Assembly (NCBI GenBank): GCA_038501625.1
Contig: JAZAYU010000126.1
Coordinates: forward strand, 930,001-994,000
Direction: 5' to 3'
Length of the DNA stretch: 64,000 bases
From: Corbicula japonica
Lineage: Eukaryota > Mollusca > Bivalvia > Venerida > Cyrenidae
The notes beneath the pieces are model-generated. The model worked only from the letters and a program-made list of their open reading frames with translations. It had not been told where the DNA came from and did no database searches. The position numbers and the translations under genes are program-made. Of the stretch, positions 34,576 to 45,065 are shown piece by piece. How positions within the stretch are numbered: the first letter of the stretch is position 1; the number at the start of each line of letters is the position of its first letter.

Positions 34576-35324
34576 ATAATTGCTGCGCATCATCATAGTT
34601 CGGGCACGATTAGATTTTCATGCATGTTAGGCAATTAAAATTATGCGAATTATGCGAATTTCAACACTGCACAAATGAACCATTTATCTTATTGCCAACA
34701 TGTCGAAATTGAATCAGGAGGGATTAGTAAACAACCAAATGCATGTTGACATTCTGGTATCTTATTTCCCAGCGGCTGTCAGATTCTGACCACATAGCAA
34801 CGTACTAAATGTTTATTCTGGTCAAAACTTAAAATATATTTATGTGAAATTGTATACTTTAATAAAGAAAATATTGAACAAGAGCAAAATTGAGATTAAA
34901 CAATTTTAGAATACATGACATGCAAAAATGTCAATGATTTCTTTAATAATATGAAAACGATTGTGTTTAACATGTTTAATGTATAACTGTTATAATAATA
35001 ACGTGTACACTTCGACTATGTCATACAGGCAACACATCATTTGTTATAGTGTCCAAAGAAGCATTCGATTAACATTTTCCGTTAAATGTGGATATGAACC
35101 ACCCAATAGCTTTTCAATAAACTTATAATGGAAATTGTAGTTCGTTAAAATTCTGATATATGTGACCCAAGGGTGAAATGTCCTATCCATCAGTTTAATC
35201 AACGTTAGATTTACATTTTCTGTTTAAAATTTAAAGAAACTTGTTAAGGGCTAGATGTCTTACTTGTATCGCCTTTTTTAAACGGTGCGTTCATTTAGGG
35301 TTCATTCTGGCTGGCTGGTCGTAT

Positions 35325-35344
35325 GTCCGTCCGTCCGTCCATCA

Positions 35345-35380
<36 letters not shown>

Positions 35381-35421
35381 GTCTTTCTGTTTCACTCTCT
35401 CTCTCTCTCTCTCTCTCTCTG
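35325..35421 (+). repeat. Compound microsatellite (GTCC)n(GTCT)n(TC)n
   Basis: About 95 bp of three tetra- and dinucleotide blocks in order, ending 'ggacgg'. The same order in reverse complement occurs at 61022-61126. Confidence 0.9.
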
Positions 35422-35505
35422 GACGGATTAACGTTAATAGTAAATGACCGATTATATGGAATGACTTACCCGTTTGAATTATTTAAGTAGAGATACTCTT
35501 TGGTA

Positions 35506-36521
35506 CTAAACATGAAGTTTTTCATTGACCAGTAGGTTCACCCGATCGACAACGGCTTTAATAGATATATTTTTTGAAGCTTCTTTTAAATTTGTAAAAA
35601 ACTGATCGGGTTCATAACTTCTTAACCAATGGTGTTCTGTGAATGCAAACATATTTCGTTTATTCATTAAACGTTTCTGCAGCTCTAGACAAGCTCGTTT
35701 TTGATTGAAAAGCATTGTCTGAAAATCTCTTCGGCATCGATTCTGAAGATTCCAGATACGTTTGTGATGGTCGTCAAGCTTATTAAAGAAATATTTACTA
35801 TTTGGAACGTAGACCGCGTCGTCGTGATTTTCGGAAAGCTTTCCCTTGTAGAAAAAAGGCGAGTTGCTTTCTTTCAGATAATCTTCAGAATAGCTGTATT
35901 TCAGCTGCAAGTTATTGTAAATTATGAATTGACTGGTTACGAAGGCGGGGCCAGCTTGGTCGATTAAGTTATCCATTGGCTGGTATGCTGATAAACTGTC
36001 AATCATTTGCTTCAAAAATGGATGCTTTGGTCGACAAAGCATAACGGCATTGTTGATGAAATATGGCAAGTTATTTACAATAGCCGTCATTTCAAAAGGT
36101 TCTGGAGGAAGTATGCACGAATATTTATATGTCAATCTGTCTAATGATCGTAAACATTCAAAGTCCAAATCTGCATATAATCCCCCATATTCGTACAAAA
36201 CAATGTACCTCAAGACGTCCGCTCGGTTAATGGAAACGGCATACGAGTCCCATAGTTGGAGCAAATACGGATGCCGTTCAGCGACAAGTGCCCGCGCGGA
36301 CTCGTCAGTCCAAAAATAATATTCCCAGCCTGGGTTAAGGTCAACAAAGGAACGTACATAGTGCGCATAGTATGACGGTATCTTTTCTGTTTTGAATGTC
36401 TGATGAATAATGTGCGGAATCCTGGAGGAATTTGTCTGTACTGTTGGAAAGTCCTGCAGGATTTGCGGCTCAAATGGCGGATACTTCGACTCATTGGCAT
36501 CGAACTGTAAAAGTTCGAATG
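35506..36521 (-). CDS. GT32-type glycosyltransferase, catalytic exon
   Basis: The large second coding exon of a Golgi-type glycosyltransferase of family GT32 (Gly_transf_sug, DXD type). It starts after the acceptor 'ctgttttcag' in phase 1 and ends at a stop; joined to 37625-37779 it gives about 388 residues. Landmarks in the joined protein are IPHIIHQTF at about 85, YYFWTDESAR, the SINRADVLRY block at about 147-156, and GGLYADLDFEC with the metal- and nucleotide-sugar-binding D-L-D at about 168-170. The family includes mannosyl- and N-acetylglucosaminyl/galactosyl-transferases of yeast and animals; the donor and acceptor cannot be told from sequence. The frame is intact and there is no sign of decay. 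Confidence 0.85.
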
Positions 36522-36669
36522 CTGAAAACAGAAAGGAGAAATACCTTAAACAACTTATGTTCATGTATTAAGATACTGAGGAATAGAATAATATAAAATT
36601 CAATAACTGTACATGTTTAGGTTTTATCAAACCGAGCCTATACATGCAATAGTTTGAAGATCATTTTGT

Positions 36670-36775
36670 TACATGTACCCATGCTCTTAATCCTCACTAC
36701 TTGTGTGAAGAGGCTGTGTCTACAGGATGCGTCCATTTTTGATATGCATATTTCACTTTTTCAAATTTACGATCT
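36670..36775 (+). repeat. Dispersed repeat D, copy in GT32 intron
   Basis: Partial, diverged copy recognised by 'tgtgaagaggctgtgt' and 'tgatatgcatatttcacttt'. Confidence 0.6.
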
Positions 36776-37114
36776 CTTTTCATTTATTAATTTATAAATG
36801 AAATTCTGTTATTTTCTCCCAGTTGGTCTGTTATTTTTGAACGTTTATCGCCAATATAGGATGTTTAGTGTATAAAATGACATTAAAAGGTGCCTTGTAA
36901 TGTATCAAGTCGATAATATCAAGTGTTTTCAAATATTAAAAGTAATAATGTAAAATGTTAATGATCAGTATACAAAGTTCATGTTATGTAATATTCTTAC
37001 TAAGTCAAAGTACGAGTGGATATATTTGAAGCCAAAGTTGTACTAACGCAGTAAATTCACTTACAACAGATCGTAAACTGAAAACATTAGTCCACGAATC
37101 TCGCTTCAATTTAA

Positions 37115-37310
37115 TCGTTTTGGATGGTCAAAACTGTACTGTTTATTGGTGTAAATATTGAATTGAGTTCAACCCGGGGCTAGGGGGCGTGGCCAGTAAT
37201 ATCCATTTCCATTACTGTCCATAAACAGGCTCAATCAAACCGAGCCTGCAATATTTTCATATTTGTTGTGTTCGATGGCTTTCAATGTTCCCTTTTCACC
37301 TATTATAAGT
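37115..37310 (-). repeat. Dispersed repeat C, copy 4
   Basis: Contains 'ttgagttcaacccggggcta', 'caggctcaatcaaaccgagc' and 'tggctttcaatgttccc', matching copy 7 at 47600-48375. Confidence 0.7.
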
Positions 37311-37624
37311 ATTACGTAACAGTTCAGTTAATATGAACCAGACCTGAGCCATTGAAATATTCCCCCTTTGAACTAAAAATAAAATAAACCATATCGTGCT
37401 GTTGTAAAGCTTTCATCTCAACTCAACTTTTAATTCACATATACAGGTATATGGCAATGTAATGCCAACCTAGACCTACCTTACGATATTGGCTTAGAGT
37501 GAACGTTATCGACTTGATTAAATACTACTGGCAGTGATGGGTTAAAGTACACACGCTTATCACTGTTAATTAAATATGAAAAGTATCTTTCCACTAGAAA
37601 CAAATATTTCTACAATAAACTCAC

Positions 37625-37779
37625 CGATATAAGGTTCCTTCAGTAAAGTATACAAAGACAGGACAATAATGGTGAGGATCCCCAACACCTTTCCCACATG
37701 GAATTGTTTGAATAGTCGTTTCAAACGTCTAAGATGCTTTAACGCACCCTCGATCGAACTGAGCATGTGCACCATTTCT
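37625..37779 (-). CDS. GT32-type glycosyltransferase, N-terminal membrane-anchor exon
   Basis: The exon begins after an acceptor 'ttgtatttcag' on the minus strand, four bases before the chosen ATG at 37775-37773, so an untranslated exon probably lies further upstream. It encodes MVHMLSSIEGALKHLRR, a basic cytoplasmic stretch, then a hydrophobic helix (KVLGILTIIVLSLYTLL, about residues 29-45) and KEPYI. It ends at a strong donor GTGAGT in phase 1, which matches the catalytic exon. The short basic N-terminus followed by one helix is the type II topology of Golgi glycosyltransferases. A start at the upstream ATG that overlaps the acceptor was rejected. Confidence 0.8.
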
Positions 37780-37867
37780 CTGAAATACAAATAAGCAATA
37801 TAAAGGAAAAAAATGGTGATCTATATTGCGGATAAATATTAATTTCTATATGGAGTTAGGTTTATGT

Positions 37868-38220
37868 CATTCTTCTTATGCTTCTACTTATTTTTTCGAA
37901 ATATTCTCCTAATCATACTTCTTCTTATTCTTGCTTTCCTTCTGCTGGTTTTTCTTCTTGTTGTCTTCTTCTACTTTTCTACTTGTTTTCGTCTTCTCTT
38001 TTTCTTCATAATCGTTTTATTTTATTTCTTCATTTTCTTCTTCTTCATTTTTTCTTCTTATTTTTCTTCTTCCTTTTCTTCTTCTGTTTTTCTTCTCTCT
38101 TTTCCTTTTCTTCTTCTTTTTCGTCTTTGTTCTTCTTCTTTCTTTTCGTCTTGTTTACTTTTCAATTCTTCTTCTTCTAGTTGTTTTCTTCTTCTTTCTT
38201 TTCTTCTTCGTCTAAATTTT
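37868..38220 (+). repeat. 350-bp TTC/CTT-rich polypyrimidine tract
   Basis: Almost pure C and T on the plus strand (purine-rich GAA on the strand of the GT32 gene), about 90 bp upstream of the GT32 anchor exon. Phe/Leu/Ser-only reading frames here are artefacts of composition. Confidence 0.9.
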
Positions 38221-38804
38221 CTACTACTTCATATCATTAAATAAGAATTATATAATTAAAATTGTTACATCTGCAACGATGCGTATCTCTGCACCCTTTA
38301 TAAATACATTCTTCAAACTTTCCTCCTCCCCTTATTGTCAGAATTGAGTTTCTCCAATGCGTTTCTTGTTCAGAGCAATCCTATTCTCTTTTTTGAGATC
38401 ACAACGCCGTAATGATTGTATTTCTGAGTTGTCAGTTTGCGACACCCAGTTGGCACTAATGAAATCAACAATGCTTCAAAGTTTCCGAAAGTCTGTAGGA
38501 TAATTTTTCAACAAATTGGAGAGAAGCATTTGTGCATCATTCAATCCGGAAAATTACATCTTACACCGTTTTAACAGGGAATAAACTGGGGGAGGTACAT
38601 GTACCCTTTGTATATTCTTATCGGTCGCAAATGCTGTTATGTCGACACGGTATCGTATAACGGCGACAACAAACACAGTGCATACGCCGCTAACCATGCT
38701 ATGATATTAATTATAAAGTTTTTATCGACTGTTCTATTCACACAATCGTTAGGGATGGATCAAACTTGTAGTGGTTGCTTGAAGTTGTGTAGATATTAAG
38801 ATGC

Positions 38805-38945
38805 GCTTGACCAGGGTTCGGCCGCATGGACTGTATTGTGCATTTCTATTACAATTGAACAGGCTCAATCAAACCGAGTTGGCAAATATTCACTAACGCC
38901 GTGTTCGTTTGCTTTCAAAGTGTCCTATCAATTTGTTGCAATAAA
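38805..38945 (-). repeat. Dispersed repeat C, copy 5
   Basis: 'gaacaggctcaatcaaaccg' and 'tttgctttcaaagtgtcc' identify it. It is truncated. Confidence 0.6.
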
Positions 38946-39149
38946 TTGGACATTATTTTAAAATACAACAAAATTATTTATTACAACAATAGCTAATCTC
39001 TTTAAGAGGATGCGCATACATTCTTCACTTTTATTGTTAAACTTTATGTATATTATGTATAAATATAATTTTTTAAGAAATGTAATATGTTTTCTTAAAT
39101 AATTCTCTGTTTGCTGTAAACATTTACCTTAAAGTTTATTGTTTGAATA

Positions 39150-39255
39150 AAAAACAACAATAAGAATAAATATAAGAATAAATAAATAAATATAATAATA
39201 ATAAGAATAAGAATAATAACAACAACAACAACAATAAAAAATCATTAACAACAGC

Positions 39256-39286
<31 letters not shown>

Positions 39287-39312
39287 GTAATTATAATAAT
39301 AATAACAGTTAA
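39150..39312 (+). repeat. (AATA)n/(AAC)n/(AAT)n low-complexity tract
   Basis: Mixed A-rich tri- and tetranucleotide repeats, with an uninterrupted (AAT)n core near 39256-39285. Confidence 0.9.
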
Positions 39313-39944
39313 ACAGAAAAAATACCTTTCTACTGATTAAAAACTCGTATCCCTTCATGTATGAACATAAAATAAAAAAATAGATGAGCTTATCTCATCA
39401 TAAAGTTGATGCTACTACTTAAATCAATATGCTCATGCATGTCTCTGAACAGAGTATTCATATCAGGTGTTCCGCCGAGCTTTCACCGTATTGAAAGCAT
39501 TTAATCCTCCTTTCGGCATGACCGTTAGTTTGCTTTCAATCTTTTAAGGACCTTTTGATAAATATTATGGGGTCCAGTTTTTATGAACTTTATATATTTT
39601 ACTACCTGTTCAATAAATTCAATACATTCTTTAGAAAAAAATCAGTTGAGAAGAGTAGCGATGTTGATTCATTTTGTGTTAAATCATTCAAATGACTTAT
39701 TTTAAATCCCTTCTTATTGAACGTTCAAATTGATTTCATAATCTTATGCTAATTTCATAAAGTGTAAAGCTTTCAGCGTTTTATACTTCATCTGTGAATA
39801 CAACTATGATTTAATTTTGCTTTAGAATTGGCTTGCCTTAGTTCAGACACATTATGCACTCGAAATGATTCAGTTGGTTTGTCTACATGTGCTCACATGT
39901 AATGAAATAATCATACGTTTAATGCAATGTTATCACTCGTCTTA

Positions 39945-40320
39945 CAGTGCTGTTAGCAGTTACTTCTTTTGAAAGTAGTTGAGCACGATTCTTATGTACG
40001 TTAATAGCACTTCTAAAATTACATTGGTTTTTATATTCAGCCAGTTTTAAGCTGGATGGATTCTAAGAGCCCATTGTCAAAACCATATTGTGTTCATTTC
40101 GGCCACTCGTTTTCTCGTTTAGGGCAAACCCATTCTTTTATAAGGGTTCCATAGGTCGCTTAACATGAGATGCTATTAATCTAAAAATACCGAGAGGTTC
40201 CGCGTTCAAGGCCATATAATCAACGCTTATTTGGATGAAACGAAAGTTTACTAAGTTCTTGAGTATATGATACGCGCTCAACCTGTGGCTAGCTGGCCTG
40301 TGGCCATTCCTAACGTGCAT
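39945..40320 (-). repeat. Dispersed repeat C, copy 6 (far half)
   Basis: Shares 'gagcacgattcttatgtac', 'cgttttctcgtttagggcaa' and 'acccattcttttat' with 47600-47920. It ends near a repeat-D-like 'cattcctaacgtgcatattt'. Confidence 0.6.
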
Positions 40321-41214
40321 ATTTTTTATTATAATTTAATTATTTTCTCCAAGCCAAGAGTGCAACACTTCACGACAAACCAATAATAATAATTTATTCT
40401 CTGCTTCATTCCTGAAAAGAAAAACATTATTTTTAAGAAAATGCGACTTTACAGATTCCACAATTAATATGCAAAATCCTCGATAAGCATTTGCTTAAAA
40501 AACTTAAATTGTAAGAAAGCTTGTTTTTCAGTGCTCAGTAGCATGGAAACTCCAGCTACCATTTACACAGAAACTGGCATCTGAAATAACTCGCATATGA
40601 AAGTGTTTGTTGTGCATTTACAAAAAAGTGAAACAAGCAAATGAGGAATGGTCACATCAAGAAGACAGCATGCTTACAAAAAAAAATTGGTATCAAAAAA
40701 TCAAGCCGCTTCTTGTACGGAGATATATAAAATCAGTCTTAATGTGCGACATAAATTCAGAGATGGACAAATGTAAAATATGAAGCATTTTAAAACATCT
40801 ATTACCAACTTAATTATAAGCATAATGATTACCAATACTTTAAGTGACTGTATATTTTTTGTAAAATTTAATCCGCTGACAAATAACATAAACGTGTTTT
40901 GAAATGTTAGTATTAAAAAATGATTTATAGAAGTTAATGCCAATCTTAATTGATAATCTCCCTTTTCAACTGCTGAAAGAAATTTATAAATAAATCTTTG
41001 CCTTTTTCTATGGTTTTCTGATTTGTTATTTTACTTGCCATGTCATGAAAAACTTTTTTTCGCTTGGCTGTTTACAGGTTAAACAGTAGAAAAAGATCAA
41101 AATGTAGTATGCTTATGAAAAGGAAAACTGTGTTTTTAGAAAATAACAGTTTAAATGAGCCTGGCGAAACTTGTCTTTGGGAGGTTGACGTAATCCTTTG
41201 AAAAGAAGAGAAAT

Positions 41215-41360
41215 ATGCATATTTGCAATTGTTTGTGGTGTCTTATTTGAGTTTGACATGCTTATATACACATGCTCTCTTCTCCTCTCTTCTTTTTTGC
41301 TGCGTGGGGAGGCTGTGTTTTGAGAGTGTGGCGATTGCTGATATGCATTTTTCACTTTTT
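41215..41360 (+). repeat. Dispersed repeat D, copy
   Basis: Contains 'ttgtttgtggtgtcttattt', 'gctgcgtggggaggctgtgt' and 'gcgattgctgatatgcat'. Confidence 0.7.
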
Positions 41361-41492
41361 TCATCTCGAACCCTTGCTAAAATATAGCTAATATAGATAA
41401 ATGTAATGATATATATGATAATATATAAATGTAGAGTTTAACTTGAAGTGAAACAGAAAAGAAAATAGTTAGGCAAATTGTATTTGTTTGTT

Positions 41493-41648
41493 TATAGGGG
41501 ACCCTGACGGTGAGAGAGGCTGGTGCACCATATAGGGGACCCTGACGGTGAGAGAGGCTGGTGCACCATATAGGGGACCCTGACGGTGAGAGAGGCTGGT
41601 GCACCATATAGGGGACCCTGACGGTGAGAGAGGCTGGTGCACCATATA
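41493..41648 (+). repeat. 38-bp minisatellite, four identical units
   Basis: Units start at 41493, 41531, 41569 and 41607. Each reads 'tataggggaccctgacgg' followed by 'tgagagaggctggtgcacca'. All four are identical, so the expansion is recent. The repeated peptide on the reverse strand is not a gene. Confidence 0.95.
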
Positions 41649-41699
41649 ATCAATTTTAAATCCCCAGAGGCAGTATGCTTTACATCTGACCAAAGACAG

Positions 41700-41850
41700 T
41701 AACCATAGGGTTCTCATTCTACATGTTTGTGGCGTCCTTTTGAATGTGTTTTAATGCTAAGCATATGTGTGTTAATCTCTACTTTTAGTGCTGTGTGCGG
41801 GCTGCTTTTTCTGAATGTGTCTATTTATGAAATGTTTCAATAGTTTAACC
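41700..41850 (+). repeat. Dispersed repeat D, diverged copy
   Basis: Recognised by 'accatagggttctcattct', 'gtttgtggcgtccttttga' and 'gtgctgtgtgcgggctgc'. It lies just after the 38-bp minisatellite. Confidence 0.55.
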
Positions 41851-42402
41851 TGTGTATTTACTAAATGTTTTACCAAAAGGCCATAACATTATAAAGCTAT
41901 TCCCTATTATTTTTCAGAGATAAATTCGACCATAATCAAACACAACTAGATGTTGTTTTTCTGTTTTGTTTTCAATTATTATTTAAGTAAAGAAAGTAAA
42001 ATTTATACACGGAACATCTATCTATCATGGTCAATGTTGAGACGTCAGTATATAAACTACCCTGCTTAACTTTAGAACACTTGATCAGGGAGGGATTTGA
42101 AGGACATTGGACATACCAATTTCATCCCCTTTTCGGGGTTCGGGGTTACCCAACCGTTTTATCGATCGTTATTCCCAGTCATATGCAATGTTTAATGTCA
42201 GGTTTAATACTTAAACGGTTGCAGAAATCAGCAGCAGAGAGGTCATCACATGGTGGAGAGAACAGTACGTTCCCAATTCAATGACACTGTTTTTCCTTTT
42301 TTTATTATATCTTACAAACAGAAACTGAAATCCAATTAGCCAGTGTCTTATAGAGAATTCCTGTTAATATGTTTGAAGCATATTTGAAACCATATTTTTC
42401 AA

Positions 42403-43374
42403 TTAACGTATTGAAGCCCATAATTTTTGCATGTGTTGGTTTTCTTCTACCAGAAAACCCAGAATTTTGCATTTTCTGTTTAGCCCCTGAAAACACTTGA
42501 AACCATCCTCTTGATTTCTTTCGTTTACAAGATCAACCAAGTTGGATTGATTAGCCTTCACTTTTTCTGTCAGAATTCCAAATAAATACACATCATCAAT
42601 CCAGAAGAAGCGTGTTTCTTTTGCTGCCCGGAACATCTCCCGGACGACATTAGCAGTCATATGGACAAAATATCCACGGCACATATTCATAGGATAATAC
42701 TTATATTGTTTAAATTCTAACCGACTTACTTGCCACTTTTCGTGATTATTTCTGTTAATTATATTAGTCCCCTTTGGTAACAGTTCACACACCATGTTAG
42801 ACCGAATATCACTGAATAAACTTTTATATCTCTTAGCCATCTGAAAAGTATTTACGAAAACATCGTCGTCTATTTTTAGAACAGTTTCGGCGCTAGCGCA
42901 ATTTTCGTTCACCCATCGAAGCCATAACACTCCTTTATGAGTCATATTTCGATATGAATCATAAAAATTTCCTTGAACGATATCATTAAAGGTTACCGAT
43001 TCTTTTTCCACTTTCTCTTGAACATTCTTGTCAGTAGTCATTCCAAGAAAAAACACAATGCGCATGTCATTTTGCCGAAGGAGTGACGTATCTGCCCAGG
43101 TGCTTCTGATCACTGACCTTTTATCAAAATACGAAACTGCTGAGTGAACCACAACAATGACCTTTACTCGTAGCAGTCTGTTGCAAGTCCAGTTAGTGTT
43201 TATGTGATATGGATTCTCTTGCAGTGAAAGCGCATACCCTTTGTAGTTCTCCTCTCTGACCTCGATTTGTCCTGTCTTGTTTTCTTTTGGAAAATGGTAG
43301 TAAAACATTATAATTGCCATTAAAACAATAATGTTCAGCGCAACAAATCCTTGTATAAACCGAGACCGACGCAT
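42403..43374 (-). CDS. GT31 beta-1,3-galactosyl/N-acetylglucosaminyltransferase-like protein
   Basis: Single-exon 323-residue protein of family GT31 (Galactosyl_T). It would transfer galactose or GlcNAc in beta-1,3 linkage in the Golgi. A short basic N-terminus (MRRSRF) and one helix (about 9-27) give a type II membrane protein. Family motifs are RSVIRSTW (86-93), VFFLG (107-111), KIDDDVFV with the DDD metal site (169-171), YYPMNMCRGYFV (226-237) in place of the usual YPxYxxGxGY, and WIDDVYLFG (258-266) where most members have EDV. Three sequons (32, 61, 143) lie in the lumenal part. The replaced G in the YP block and I-D-D in place of E-D are worth noting but the frame is intact and the length is normal. 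Exact acceptor specificity is not predictable. Confidence 0.9.
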   Translation of the reverse strand: MRRSRFIQGFVALNIIVLMAIIMFYYHFPKENKTGQIEVREENYKGYALSLQENPYHINTNWTCNRLLRVKVIVVVHSAVSYFDKRSVIRSTWADTSLLRQNDMRIVFFLGMTTDKNVQEKVEKESVTFNDIVQGNFYDSYRNMTHKGVLWLRWVNENCASAETVLKIDDDVFVNTFQMAKRYKSLFSDIRSNMVCELLPKGTNIINRNNHEKWQVSRLEFKQYKYYPMNMCRGYFVHMTANVVREMFRAAKETRFFWIDDVYLFGILTEKVKANQSNLVDLVNERNQEDGFKCFQGLNRKCKILGFLVEENQHMQKLWASIR

Positions 43375-44794
43375 TTGTAACTATTTCATTCGCCGTTGAT
43401 TTTTTCATGCCGCTGAACCGGCAATGTGTTAGTCATATCACACGTTTGTCCTTCCTTATACACGCCATTTTAATGTACCTGTAAAATAAAGTGTAGTGTT
43501 TAGACATAAACATGTTTTTTTTTTCGTTACAGGCCGACGGGTATAATATTGTGCCAGGAATGCGTTAATAACTTTATAACTTTTATTTTCATTAGAAGTT
43601 TTCATTTAAATAACTTCTGTGTCAAAAATCCTCACTTTACAGTACTTAATTCATTTTGGTCAGTTCTACAAGCAGTCAGTCATATCAATATTTCCATTGT
43701 GTTTATTTTCATTACTTTCCATTTATAAGTACAGGTTTGTTTTGTCATTAATTCTATGATAGAATGAACCTAAACCCTTTCAATTGTCATAAGATCTTAA
43801 CAGGTCAGTACCATCACTTACTTAAGGGATGCGCATGAGAATTTTATTGACTCTGCATGTATTGTTTTAAGCATTTGGTATAAAGGGCTGACCTTTTGCT
43901 TTTTTCCCATTGCGTTCACAGACATTGACAAGGTCGTGTTTGCATTTTTGTCAGAAATCTCCCACATTTAGATAATTTTTTGGTTTAGTTTGTTTATTAC
44001 CTTTGGGATTCTTCAAAATTTATAAACTTGGCTAAACTATTGCTTATAAGTCAAAATTCAAAATTGTAGGATTGTTAATTGTTTCATATACTGTATGCAT
44101 TTAGTATTGTGTAGTAAAGTATGACAGAATAAAATGTAGTTTATGCATGTAATGTTTACCTGGGAAAACAGGCATTACCCTGTTACAATATAAACACCTT
44201 ACAGATCTTAAAATGTGAGTGTTCATGTGAAAACAACGTAAATATAAATAATGTTTGTGCAAAATATATCTTTACACATCATGAGAAAATTTGGCTGTCA
44301 CAACTCCTTTTGTTATAAGATAAAGTTTCTCGAATAAGAACATATATTCTACTTAACCAAAAATGTCATTAAAATCGTCATACTAAGCATGTAAAGGAAT
44401 CGCCACTCTTAATCACATTCAAATCATATTTAGTCATAAAATAGTTTCCTATTAATAAGTACATGTATTCGAATTTATTTTGTTAACAATAATTTTAAAA
44501 CAAAACGTTTTTGTTTAGTTGCGAATTTCGGATCGACGAGAAACCATATGCAGTGTTTGACTCTATTTGGCTTTGATTTTCAAAGCATCTTGGCACTTAA
44601 TATTAAATAATATTGATTATGAAATGGACATTTTATAAAAAATAATTAAGGAGACGACCAAATTAGAAGGCAAATCGTGATAATAAAAGTGTTGACGTGT
44701 TATTTATACAGCCATTTAATGTTGACGTGAGATTAATACATGAATATTTACACTTCAACTTCGTCCTCTACGATAAACTCGTATTCAACTAACG

Positions 44795-45065
44795 AATTTT
44801 CGCGACCAGGAAATTGAAGGTCAAACACACTTTTACCAAAATCTCATATATGGTTGCCAAAAGAACCTTTGTTTATTTTACATACTTTAACAAAAATTAG
44901 AACAGTAAAGAAAAATAGTTAGACCTACAAATATCTCAAATAAAATAAACATACACTAATAACATTGATTTGTACAGAGTTTGATGAAACTGCATTTTGC
45001 CGTTTAAGAGATTCGATAGTTTTCTTTTTTATCTGTGACATGGCAATGACGAAAGGAGCAACACC
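44795..45065. mobile_element. TTAA foldback MITE, decayed half copy
   Basis: 'gaaattgaaggtcaaacacac' variants, 'ttagaacagtaaagaaaaat' and 'gatgaaactgcattttgccg' correspond in order to the right half of the element at 8779-9481. The left arm and a clear right TTAA are missing. Confidence 0.6.

Larger units (their letters stand above)
32613..35505. other. Intergenic stretch between receptor and GT32 gene
   Basis: Convergent 3' ends face each other here. It contains repeat D pieces (about 32740-32860 and 34390-34575), a repeat C copy (33075-33225) and a compound microsatellite (35325-35421). The ORF at 32918-33349 reads through repeat C and was not accepted. Confidence 0.55.
36522..37624 (-). 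other. Intron of the GT32 gene
   Basis: GT-AG intron of 1.1 kb (minus strand). It contains a repeat D copy (about 36670-36775) and a repeat C copy (37115-37310). Confidence 0.75.
37780..42402. other. Intergenic stretch between GT32 and GT31 genes
   Basis: Repeats only: the TTC tract, repeat C copies (38805, 39945), an AAT/AAC-rich low-complexity block (39150-39312), repeat D copies (41215, 41700) and a 38-bp minisatellite (41493). ORFs at 38599, 40701 and 42027 show no domain and were not accepted. Confidence 0.55.

Noticed and set aside
37864..38244. 126-codon Phe/Leu/Ser ORF resembling a membrane protein
   Set aside because: Pure product of the TTC/CTT low-complexity tract.
42027..42284. 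85-codon ORF downstream of the GT31 gene
   Set aside because: No domain, no conservation signal visible, not repeated elsewhere; too little support.
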